From Megalonaias nervosa (Eukaryota; Mollusca; Bivalvia; Unionida; Unionidae): a stretch of DNA of 64,000 nucleotides. Where the stretch lies: the NCBI GenBank assembly GCA_016617855.1, contig JAECUM010010991.1, forward strand, positions 21,509 to 85,508, written 5' to 3'. The translations under genes and the position numbers were made by a program. How positions within the stretch are numbered: position 1 is the first letter of the stretch; every line of letters begins with the position of its first letter. The notes beneath the pieces are model-generated. The model was given only the letters and a program-made list of their open reading frames with translations. It searched no databases and had not been told where the DNA came from. Below are positions 30,301-43,200 of the stretch, piece after piece.

Positions 30301-33300
30301 ACACTGTGATAGAGCAGAAAGTAACTTGTTAGAGGTGATCTCTGCTGGCTTCCATCCCTTGATTGAAGTGCTGAGTTTGACAATAAAAGATTCTAGAAAA
30401 TTTGAGTCACTCCAAATACAAAAATATAAACAAGCAGATGTGTGATTATAAAGATTCTGTGAACATATTGTAAATGACAGGCTAAAGTAATATATACATA
30501 CCAACATACTGTAGATATAATGACAGGCTAATGTAATACATACATATCAACATACTGTAGATATAATGACAGGCCAATGTACTAAATAGATATTAACATA
30601 CTGTCAATATAATGACAGGCTAATGCAATATATACATATCAAACATACTGCAGATATAATGACAGGCTAATGTAATACATATCAACATAGAGTAGATATA
30701 ATGACAGGCTAATGTAATACATACATATCAACATACTGTAGATATATGACAGGCTAATGTAATACATATCAACATACTGTAGATATAATGACAGGCTAAT
30801 GTAGTAGATGGATATTAACATACTGTAGATATAATGCCAGGCTAATGTAGTAGATGGATATTAACATACTGCAGATATAATGACAGGCTAATGTAATACA
30901 TATCAACATACAGTAGATATAATGACAGGCTAATGTAATACATACATATCAACATACTGTAGATATAATGACAGGCTAATGAAGTAGATGGATATTAACA
31001 TACTATAGATTGTTGTTGTTGCTGTTGTTGTAGGGTTTAACGCCATTTTCAGCACAGGATAGGCTATACATGGCAGCCAGTATAAATGGTGGAGGAAGAA
31101 CCTGGGAAAACCCCAGAAAGAACCACTGACCCACAAGAAGCTACTGGCAAGCTTTCTCACATACCCACATTGGTCCAGCCCAAGACTCGAACCCATGCAG
31201 ACAGAGGTGAGATGGTACTATAGATATAATGACAGGCTAATGCAATAAATACATATCAACATACTGTAGATATAATGACAGGTTAATATAATATACATGT
31301 AATACATACCGTATTTACCCTATATATTCGGACATGATAAAATAATAAAAAATTTTCCTGTCCCAGAACTTATGGTGAAAGTTTGTTTCACCTAGGTCAC
31401 TTGTCTCAAGACTTAAGAAACGAAATAAAAATCTGTATTGCATTTGTGTTCCCCCCCCACAAACTGCATGTTGCAATAAAATAGATAAACAAAATGCTTA
31501 TTTGACAACAAAAAGAAAGAAACTAACCTTGTATTGTTATCATTTATTCCTTTTTTTTCAACATGAGCATTAAAGAATAAAATATATCCAAGAAATCCAT
31601 ATATGTAGCGCAGGCTTTAATACTGTAATGTGTATCGCTTATGTCCAATAACACATGCCACGTTGTTCATTGACATGTGTTTGGTTGTGCTCAAAGGTTT
31701 GAATATGTTATCCAACTGAAAACTAGATCCAACCAAATCGTCAACAAGAGGGAAATAATCAACCGATACCTTGAAGAGAACTGTCATTCACGCATGACAT
31801 GGTGTTAGGTGCAAAATAATAAAGACTGAATTATATCCAGGTCTACTGTATGACAGTATCTCACAAATAAAAATAATTATTTGAAAACACATTCACTTGA
31901 ATGCAAGTGACAATCTTTCCGCCAGCGTTGGTTACAAAGGTAACATTACTATTTACCCGCAGACATTAATGCTTCTTTGTATTAATTATTACTACAGATG
32001 CCAAGCACATAGAAGGCTGGGTGGTGAATAAACACAACTGGCAGCGAGCAGTAAATCCTTCTTTGAACTTACCGACATGATATCAAAGACAAAGGTTATT
32101 TTTATTACAGAGCATGCTGACCTCAGGAGCTGACTTTGGTTACTTTTCTTTTTTCAAAGGATATCAAAGACAAAGGTTATTTTTATTACAGAGCATGCTG
32201 ACCTCAGGAGCTGACTTTGGTTACTTTTCTTTTTTCAAAGGATATCAATACAAAGGTTATTTTAAACCAACTATGGATTCTTTTAAGTGTTCCGATTTTT
32301 TTTGATTTTGTTTTGAATATACAAAGACGGCTGAGATATGGAAGCTAACTTTGGTTCCCCTTCACTGGAATTTTGAAAATAAATTGACACAATGGAAAAA
32401 TTTGTAAAGTGACACAATAAAGTGCTTCGTGCATGGACATCGATGACCCAGCATCACCCAGAATATTTGGAGAAATAAAATCATGTGATGAATTCATGAA
32501 GGCCAGAAGAGAAGCAGATGATTCTGCAAACGAGGGAAATAATTAATCGATATATTGAAGACAACTGCCATTCACACACGACATGGTGTTAGGTGCAAAA
32601 TAACCAAGACTGTATTATATCTAGGCTTACTGTATGACAGTATCTCACAAATAAAAATCATTATTTGAAAACACATTCACTTGAGTGCAAGTGACAATCT
32701 TTTCGCCAGCACAGGTTACAAATGTATTGTCACTATTCACCCCCAGACATCAATGCTTCTTTGTAATAATTATAACTACAGATGCCAAGCACACAGAAGC
32801 CCGGGTGGTGAATAAACACAACTGGAAGTGAGCAGTAAACTCCTTCTCTGAACTTACTGACAGGACATCAAAGACAAAGGCTATTTTTATTACAAAGCAT
32901 GCCAACCTTGGAAGCCAACTTTGGATACGCTGAAACTTATTTTTTTTTTAAAGGCTATCAATACAAAGGTTATTTCATTGCAAAGCAAGCTGACCTCAGA
33001 AGCTGACTATGGATTCTTTTAAGAGTGCTGATTTTTGTTTTTGTTTTTTGAATATACAAAGATGGCCGAGATATGGAAGCTAACATTGGTTCATTTTCAC
33101 CAGTATTCACTGGTATTCTGAAAATAAAATGAAACAATGGAAAAATTTTTAAAGTGACACAATATAGTGCATCATGCACAGACATTGATGACCCAGTGTT
33201 GGCCTCAAGATTTGGAGAAAATAAAATCATGTGATGAATTCGTGAAGGCCAGAAGAAAAGCAGATGATTTCGCTGACAATATGATCATTAACATGGATGA

Positions 33301-36300
33301 AATTATAGCGTACTTTGATTGCATTCCTGGATGGACTCATGATAAGATGGGAGTCATAAGTGTGAGAATTAGCAAGACTGGTGCAGATTTGAAAAAATCT
33401 GACTTTAGTCCTTGCAGTTTCCGCTTCAGGTGATGTGTTGCCTCTAACAATTTTTCACGGTATGAGAAACCTAAAAAAATATTCATGCACCAAAAGAATG
33501 GATCGTATGTGTACAGGAGAAGGGCTGTGTTTATGAGATGTTGCTGCAGTGGATTAAAGAGTTTTATCTCAAGTACACAGTTTTATATTTTTTAAAATAC
33601 AATTTCAATCGGAGTGCATTTTCCGACATGTAATTTTCGAATGATTTTAAAGGTGTCCCACAACTTACGACTTGAAAAAACAATCTGTCCCAGAAAATAC
33701 AGTGCACAAAAATTTACTTTTAAAATTAATTTATGGTGTCCCAACAAATAGGTGTCCCTACAAATATGGTAAATACAGTACATATCAACATACTGTAGAT
33801 TTATGACAGGCTAATGTAATACATACATATCAACATACTGTAGATACAATGACAGGCTAATGAAGTAGATGGATATTAACATACTGTAGATATAATGACA
33901 GGCTAACATAATATATATGTAATACATATCAACATACCGTAGATATAATGACAGGCTAACGTAAAATATATATGTAATACAAATCAACATAGTATGGATA
34001 CCTCCTCTTACAAAGCATCTAATTTTTTAAAATCCTATTCATTATGAACCTGAACGTCTCCTTTCTTCATTCCAAACAGCTGTAACATTCCATCATGGTC
34101 TGCTATTGCTATCTGAAATGAAAAATATTATGGTTACCAGATAAAACTGTTTGCTAATTTCTATGTCTGCAATGTAGATGTTTTTCATTCATGCTGAAAG
34201 ATGACCAAACCGAGTGCATGTTACACACAATGACAGTAATATTAACCAATCAGACAATAACCTGTATTTTGTATTTCTAACAGAGCTGAAATTTGGTACA
34301 TTCTACACAAAATGGCTACAAAGTGTTCAGTTTAATTTTCAATTAATGGATCTTCATTAAGAAATAGTGACTGACATTATGATCAATATTTATAGGTTAC
34401 TGCATTTGTATGGGAAAATATGAATGAGTTTTTCGGATGGTTATACTGCACGACCTTGGGAGTGCAGTATATCCATCCGACAAAACGTGTTCATATTTTC
34501 CCATACAAATGCAGTAACCTTTTTATTTTATGCTCATTTTCTTATTCTACCCAAGGCTTAAATATATAAACAAAAATACACTACAAGAAACAAGGTAACT
34601 GAATGTATGCCGTATTCCAAACTAAATACACAAGCGTAGCTGCATCATTACACAACAACATTATTAATGCACATGTAACTCCGCCCAGACAAATTTGAAG
34701 TTTTTCGCGCGCTAGACGTAAGTTTCAAAAGAAAATGGCGTTTGGTCTACTTAAAATTGAAATCTGGAGTAATATTGTTAATGAATGCGCATTGCAACAA
34801 CTTTTCAATTTGATCTGGAAAGAATACGTTTTGGTATTTTTGTCGATTCGACACAATTTCGTGATTATGATCTGGATTTATCTACATGAAGTAACTTACA
34901 TCGGATTCCAGCAGCGTCTGCCAATTTAATCGTATGGAAGTGTATTGACATTGGTGTGCGTGTTTCTGTTCTGTCATTGAATGATTCAGATCATAATGTG
35001 GGAAAAATATGAAGTCTTTCAATTGCAATTATCGAAAAGACGCTGTGGAATTTAATGTTTATTTCATTTTGAGTGCAGTAAGGAGGATGTAACTGCACTT
35101 GGAATAAACTCGAAATTACAGTACTATTTCGAAATGTGTAATCAAGCTTGAGAACCCATGACATGGCTCATGTAATTCGGATTTGCAGAACTATTAAAGT
35201 ACATTTTGAGGAAATTCAGGATGTAAAATTGTAAGTATATTTTTGCCCATTTTATTAACCGCTAAAGAAGACAGTTTATGTCTTATAATTTGCATGTTAT
35301 TGTAAGGACCCTGTCTGGCGTCTATAGCTAACCTAAATATGAAACATTGTATCAAAAAAGTTAGCGCAGAATGTGCCAAAGCAGTTTGTATGTGTCAGTC
35401 CACTAAACATCTGCTTTAGTTCATTCAGAAACAAATTGTTTGTTTACAATAGAAAGTAGTTCCTTTATTCGTGTGAATGTAGTATGAATTGAGCGCGAGG
35501 AGTTCAGTATCGCAAAATATTACACGATTCTGACAATGTAAAGTTAATGGAGAAAAAAATGAGCATATAATAAGTTCTATTACACTGTGATCAATATGTT
35601 CTATTACACTGTTATCAGTATGTTCTATTACACTGTGATCAATATGTTCTATTACAGTGATCAATATGTTCTATTACACTGTGATCAGTATGTTATATTA
35701 CACTGTGATAAATATGTTCTATTACATTGTGATGAATATGTTCTATTACACTGTGATGAATATGTTCTATTACACTGTGATGAATATGTTCTATTACACT
35801 GTGATGAATATGTTCTATTACACTGTGATGAATATGTTCTATTACACTGTGATGAATATGTTCTATTACACTGTGATGAATATGTTCTATTACATTGTGA
35901 TTAATATGTTCTATGAATATGTTCTATTACATTGTGATGAATATGTTCCATTACACTGTGAAGAATATGTTCTATTACATTGTGATAAATATGTTCTATT
36001 ACATTGTGATGAATATGTTCTATTACAATGTGATCAATATGTTCTATTACAATGTGATCAATATGTTCTATAAATATAATTGATTGCTTTAGGATTAAGG
36101 TTAACCTTCATGACTTTCATAACAAATAGGTAAATTTAGGGCTACAGATAACAAAATACATGTTATTACCAAACTGAGTCTATTCTAGTAAATATGATTT
36201 GGATTCTCATCAATGTCTAACATATCATGCCAAATTATCAACAACATGGGCCAAAATAATCTTATATTTTTAACCCCTATATTTATTTTGACAATAAATC

Positions 36301-38294
36301 CATCAAATATTCAGAAATATCCCTCCTTTTTCAAATTGATTCAGGAATTTCTCCCCATAATATTCAGTTCTAGAATAAACCTTGCACCATTTTGCAAAGA
36401 TTCCTTGAGGAAATTCTAACACTGTATGTCAACAGAAACCCATAATTTATGTAAAAAGATCAATGATGTATTCTGACATCACAATGCAAAGAACACTAGA
36501 GCAATTAATGATCAGTGCATTCAGCGGTTACAACTCATTCAGGGGTTACAACCCCCCTAAATGACGATGTAGAATACTAGAAATAAAATTAATTCAAGGT
36601 CTTATCAATTAACAGTAACACACCAAAATTCTGCTGAAATCCATGGTAAAATAATGCTACAGAAACAAATATCATGTGGATGAACAATCAGGGGCTATAA
36701 CTCTTGTACATTATGTTGTGGAATGCGAAAGATCAAACACATTTAAGTGGAGCAAAACTAACATGGTGTAATAAAATACACATAAAACATATAATTCCAG
36801 CTGAGACTGAAAAGGATCTCTATTTCAGCTTGAAACTGTCATTATTTTAAGTATAAAAATAAAATATAACCTTAGCAGCACTGACCTTGACCTTTCAAAA
36901 ACAATTCATGGAAATTTTATATCAAGATTAGAGAAAACTTGGAACTCCTAAAGCAATAGCCTACCTTCTGTACCTTTCCTGAAGTAGGCAACAATCTCAT
37001 TGACTTCTTGGATGTAACACCAACCTGAAACAGAAATATACAAGGTGTACGAGGTAAATAATGCTGCTAATTTCTGAGGCAGTTATTTTTATGAGAACCC
37101 TCTCTTACTTGGATGAAATCAACAACCACTGTGTTTATAGGAGTCTTGCCTGAAATATTTAACTATTAGATGCAAGCCAAAGCAATGTCTTCAATATGAG
37201 TATCATAAAGCTAAAAAGGTATCAGCACAACAAGATCAAAAGCTCATGTTACCACACATTTTTGTCATTTTCACCAAAAGTACCACACATATGCCCACTC
37301 ATTTTTGATAGTCGTGTACGGCTGACTCTGGACAATAATAACCAAAAGGTCTCCATGACCTGTACACTTGCTCAAAGTATGTGATCTTGAGTTAAACTTA
37401 ATTTGCAAAAAAATGATTTTTTTCTTCTTAGACTTACCATGACCATTACCTTTAACTTTCATGCCCCAGATCTATAGGTTTCTTTATTGCCAAAAGTGTA
37501 AGTGATCCACAAAGTTTGTGTAAAGAGCACACTCTAGAACTGAAGTTATTCTGAAATTCCCATTTTTTCTTTGAGTACAACTGCTTTTGACTTTTTGACC
37601 CCAAAATCAATATGCCTCTTCCATATTGTAATTTCAAGCCCTCCATTAACTCTGTTGAATGTAATAAAGATATTATGCAAAAACATCTTCCATCAGTTGG
37701 AACAACCTTGACCTTTGACTGTTTGACCCCAAATCAACTGGCTTCTTTCTCACTACATGTGTAGGTCACCAACCAATGTTGGTGAAGGTCCGTGGTCAAG
37801 AAGTGTAATCTTTGTTCATTTTTTTTCTTTCAGTTACAGTGACCTTAACCTTTGGAGACCAGAATTAATGGGGTTCTTTCTTATCCCAAGAGCAAATCAT
37901 CTACAAAGTTTGGTCCAGGCCTGTGATGTAGAATTATTGATATGGTACAGATAACATTTGTCTTCTCTGAGTTGCAGTCACCTTGAGCCCAGACTCCTAA
38001 ACCAATGGGCTTCTTTCTTGCCACAAGCGCAAGCCACCCACTTAGTTTGGTAACTGAAGCTGGTGAGGAAGCAAAGTTATTTAGCAGAAACCATTTTTCT
38101 CTCTTCAGTAATCTTGAAATTTAACCCTGAAATCGACAGCCATGGTTCTCCACAGGATTCTCAAAGTTGCAGTCCCTGACTGCTTCCTTTAAAAATGTTG
38201 CAGTCCTAGAACTACAACTTGCAGTCCCAATAATGATAGGGGTTTTTTTACCTTGTGCAATAATTTATAACAATATGAATTTATTGTTGTGTCA

Positions 38295-38371
<77 letters not shown>

Positions 38372-40207
38372 CTCATATATTGCTAATGATCATTCAGCGT
38401 AAAATGTTTAGTATTATAATAAACAAATGAAAAATTAAGGCAACTGAAATTGTGAGAATTGTAATTGTCATGTTACAATTATAACAATTCTCAATGCCTC
38501 TACATTGCCATTCATTACTTTTGTGTGCAGGAAGAAAGAAGGAATCAAACAATAACGTACACATTCTTTTCTACATTAATTTATTTAATTAGCTTAATTC
38601 CATTTCAAATCAATCAATTCTCCAAGACATTGGAAGAAGAAACAAATGACCATACTCCATTCACTTTTTTCATTTCATCTTTAGATAACACAGCATACTA
38701 CATTCACTTTTTTCTTAAATAAACTTTAACAAATTTCTCCATAGCAGGTTTACAATCAAATCATAAAAGTAATTTTAGTCTGGCCATGCTACAAATAAGC
38801 AAGATATGATAGAAATAATTTAGTCTGGCCATGCTACAAATAAGCAAGATATGATAGAAATCATTTAGTCTGGCCATGCTACAAATACGCAAGATATGAT
38901 AGAAATCATTTAGTCTGGCCATGCTACAAATAAGCAAGATATGATAGAAATAATTTTAGCCTAGCCATACTACCAATAAGCAAGATATCAAAGAAATAAT
39001 TTTAGCCTGGCCATGCTACCAATAAGCAAGATATCACAGAAATAATTTTAGCCTGGCCATGCTACTGATAAGCAAGATATCACAGAAATAATTTTAGCCT
39101 GGCCATGCTACTGATAAGCAAGATATCATATAAATAATTTTAGCCTGGCCATGCTACTGATAAGCAAGATATCATTGAAAAGATTTTAAGTACTGGGAAA
39201 CCTCCCAACACAAAGCCCTTGGAACCAAAACTAAAATTACCATATATACTTGCTTATAAGTCTTATAAGTCAAGTCATATTGCAAACAACAAAGATCCAG
39301 ATCTGCAAGAGCATAATGCATTTGCATATCAGGGTCTATGCTGTTTGTTCCAGTTATTACTCCTAACAAACTGCACAGACCCAGATTTGGCCATGCATTA
39401 TGTGACCCCAAATCAGGATCTCTGCAGTTGCAGTTGGATGCATAAGCGAGTACATATGGTATGGTGGTTGTTTAGGAAGCTTCACGTCCTGAATGAATTT
39501 TATTGAAATATGGGAAATCTGGTATCTAAAAACTATATCAGTTTCAAGTGAATTTCCATTTGCTGAGGTTTTGGTCTTGAAATGTTTTAACGTATAACTG
39601 AAAACTGAATTCAAGTGCCACCAGGAGACATTTTCACAAAAGCAGACTTTGGTCTCCAAAACTCCACAAAAAAATCACAGTTCTCACACTTTAATAATCA
39701 GTTTTAACAGACATAATAATGCATATACTTTTAAGGTTTAATTCCTTCATCTGTTTAGATTGACCTTCTAAAAGGTGTACATACCTTTCATTTATTCCTT
39801 TATTTATAAGTTGACTTATATATTATCAAGCAATCTTGATGAGAATACATGGGTTACAAACCATGTACATGACCATGAAAGCTAAACAACAGGGTTGATT
39901 TAAACAGTACTTATTTACAGAAGTCATTGTGGAAAGTACTTAAAATCGAACAAGATATAAAGAGGAATGAGCAAGCAATTTCAGCCTATCTTGAGCTCTC
40001 TCAGAGTTAATTTACATTTTACTACATTTGGAGACAAAGAAAATGTTCTAAATCATAAAGTTATTTTAGTTCTAAATATTTTCATAAAGTATAGTAAACA
40101 ACAATAAGCATATTTACATTTGGAAGCATATACCCTTAATAACATAGTTACCATTAATTTATTATGTTTATTATATTCATAATACTTGTATTGTTTTACA
40201 TATTGGC

Positions 40208-40248
<41 letters not shown>

Positions 40249-43200
40249 TTAATATGAGTATTAAGTATCTACATGAAATTTTAAATTTTTATTTATTTTC
40301 CTGCTTGTGTTTTACTAAAAATTCCAGTGGCCGAGTGGTCTAAAGCGCTCTCCATTACGGATCACTACCATCTCACCTCTGTCTGCGTGGGTTCGAGTCT
40401 AGGATTCGGTGAATGTGGATATGTGAGAAAGCTTGCCAGTAGCTTCTCGTGGGTCGGTGGTTCTTTCCGGGGATTTCCTGGTTTCTTCCTCCACCATTAA
40501 TACTGGCCGCCATGTATAGCCTATCGTGTGCTGAAAAATGGCGTTAAGCCCCACAACAACAACAACAACAACTAAAAATTCCAGCTGTTTATCCAGCTTT
40601 GACTTTTGACTTTGGAGGAATGCCTTATGTAAAGTTTGTGAGTACTGTTTTCATGGAAGTACACTGTACCTATTCTGAACTGAAAAATCCTATTTGCTGT
40701 AATTTTATTCCCACCATGAGACCCATTAAGTTTTTTTATTGCAATGTGAAGTACTGCATATGTAAACCAATTTTTCAGTTTGTCAGAGTTTTAATTTCCT
40801 AGTCAAAATACTCAATAAATGAATCAATCATGAATATTTTGATGAAAATAGGTTTAAATTATGTCACAAGAAGGAACATTCAGATCTACCATATATTCTT
40901 GCATATCAGTCATGTCAAATTGCAAACAAGAACAATCCTGACCTGCCATATCATAATGCACAAAGGTGGTTGTGGTTTTGTGGTAATACTATTTCAGCAC
41001 ATGATAGGCTATACATGAGGCCAGTATATCTAGCGAAGGAAGAACCCATGAAAATCCTCTGGAAGAACCAACGGTCTACAGGAAGCTACTAGCAAGCTTT
41101 CTCGCATGCCCACATTAGCTGAGCCTGCGACTAGAACCAATACAGACAGAGGTTAGAGGTCAGTGCTAAATTGTCTGCTGAAGCACAGCTTCAACAGAAA
41201 TTTCAGATCTCCTCTCAGGATTCAGGTAGCTAAGGGCCTTCAGGGCCTGGTCATGAAACTTGGCTATTAACTTTGATGCAATTCCTCATAAAAAGGACCT
41301 TACAGTCCTGAAGCATCTAAGCTGGGATGGAGAAATGTCGTCTGGGTTGCTGTCAATGAAATGCCTGGCTTCCATATCTACTGCTAAGAAAGAACTGTCA
41401 TGCTGGTTTTCTGGTGACATAAAGTTGACCTCTGTAATGCTGGCTGATACAGTTATAACACTAGTCTTTACAAACTTTCCCATGAATTTCTATAGAATTT
41501 GTTTCATCACCAAACGGAGGTATCCCACCAGTGCTTCACCAGCCTGGAATACTGGTGTTAATATCATTCAGTGGCTCCATAATGTACAGAAGAAAGTAGT
41601 AAATCCATGTCATCTCTGGGTTTTTATGGTTCTCAGCTTCCCATCTTCTCAACGTCTTAGTGGCTGTGGAAATAGGACTAAAGAGCTGGCCACTCTGCAA
41701 AGAAGCATGCAATGCATGTCTGGAGAGACAACCACCTATGCTTGACCAGTTTGTACTCCTTGGTTTTAGTCAACTCAGGAATTCTTATACACAGCTGTAT
41801 GCTTGGAACTGTAATTGAAGTGACAGTAGGTGTCGACCAGAATTTCCTCAACTGGGATGGCCAGTTTCTTCATACCATACTGTGTGGAGGTATTGGCCAG
41901 ATGGCAGATACACCCAAGGCTGATTACATTTGGTTGCTGTTCATGAAATATGGAGAGGATAGGATTTTTCTTGCCAACATTACATTGGCACTTTCACTGC
42001 TTAACCCTACCAGGTTCTTCCATGGGATCTGTCAGTCTCTTATGACTTCCTGAAGACAGCTGAAAAGGTTTTCACTAGTTCCAATATTGCAAATGGGCAT
42101 AGGCAAGAATGAAGTTGTCACTCTGCAAATGTCAGTGTCAAACACCCTTACAAGAACTGTTACACACTTTTCATCACTGATGTCATTAGACTCATCCATC
42201 ATCACTGAGAAAGGGTTTTCCTTACATAGTAAAGTTATCTGATTGTCTTACATGGGACCAAGTGCATCGTTAACAGAGTTTCTGACATTAGATCTTTTGC
42301 AGTGAAATTTCTGAGCAATATGCAAGTCAGGAAACATAACCTTGCAAAGCTCACAGAAATGATCAACAACCAATAATAGTAAATTATGCTCCATTACAAA
42401 ATTAGCAAACAGAAACTCTGCCTTAGTTACTCTGTCCACTGATGATGATGCGCTGGCATCACTTTAGGCACATCATGTGCTGATTTCTCATTTGCTATAT
42501 GCTGCATACTTCTAAAGTGCCCTGTAGGGTCATTTTTTCCACCACTAGAAATGTTCAAATTTGTGTTGCAAGTTGTGCAGTTCACCAAGCTTTTTCCCTT
42601 TCCAATACCCTTCACATATTTAAATTCATCTATCCAAGCACTGTTAACTTGAACTGTATTTCTTTTTTTTAAATGGTGTATTTTCCTTTAAAATCCATTG
42701 CATTTGTTCATTTCCAAATAGTTGACTGCAGTCTGTTATACACAACACGTTAGTCAATATTGAAATATTGAAGAGGAAAACAACTTATGTATGTACAATA
42801 AATGCATCAGTGCATGTCGCAAGCCAAGATTTGATTAGTTGTTAGGTCGATAACAACTTGACTGACAGATTGTGATAGTCGTAAATAGTTGTAAACAGTG
42901 TACTGAATGTTGTTTTACCTGGAAATACCTATACTTGGCAGGTGTTGTTTTACTGGTAACACCAATGCTTGGCAGGTGTTGTGTCAGCTTGAAATACCTA
43001 TGCTCAGCAGATTTGTGATTTCTATGCATCTTTGCTGGCAAATTGGTAGATCAAAAGATTGGGGCCAAAATCAAAAGACTACCGGACCATCAGGGAGACT
43101 TGGTATGTGTGCACACACACATGCATGCACACAAAAATGTATATCAGTTGAAAATATAATAAATTGTGTTGACACTTGTATAGCTGTGTCTCTTATTCCT

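Noticed and set aside
35587..36073. Two overlapping open frames of 105 and 138 codons on the plus strand
   Set aside because: They are produced by the 24-bp satellite; the protein is only an eight-residue repeat and there is no gene context.
41260..42053. Plus-strand open frames of 161 and 113 codons
   Set aside because: They are antisense to the hAT-like remnant; no recognisable plus-strand protein.
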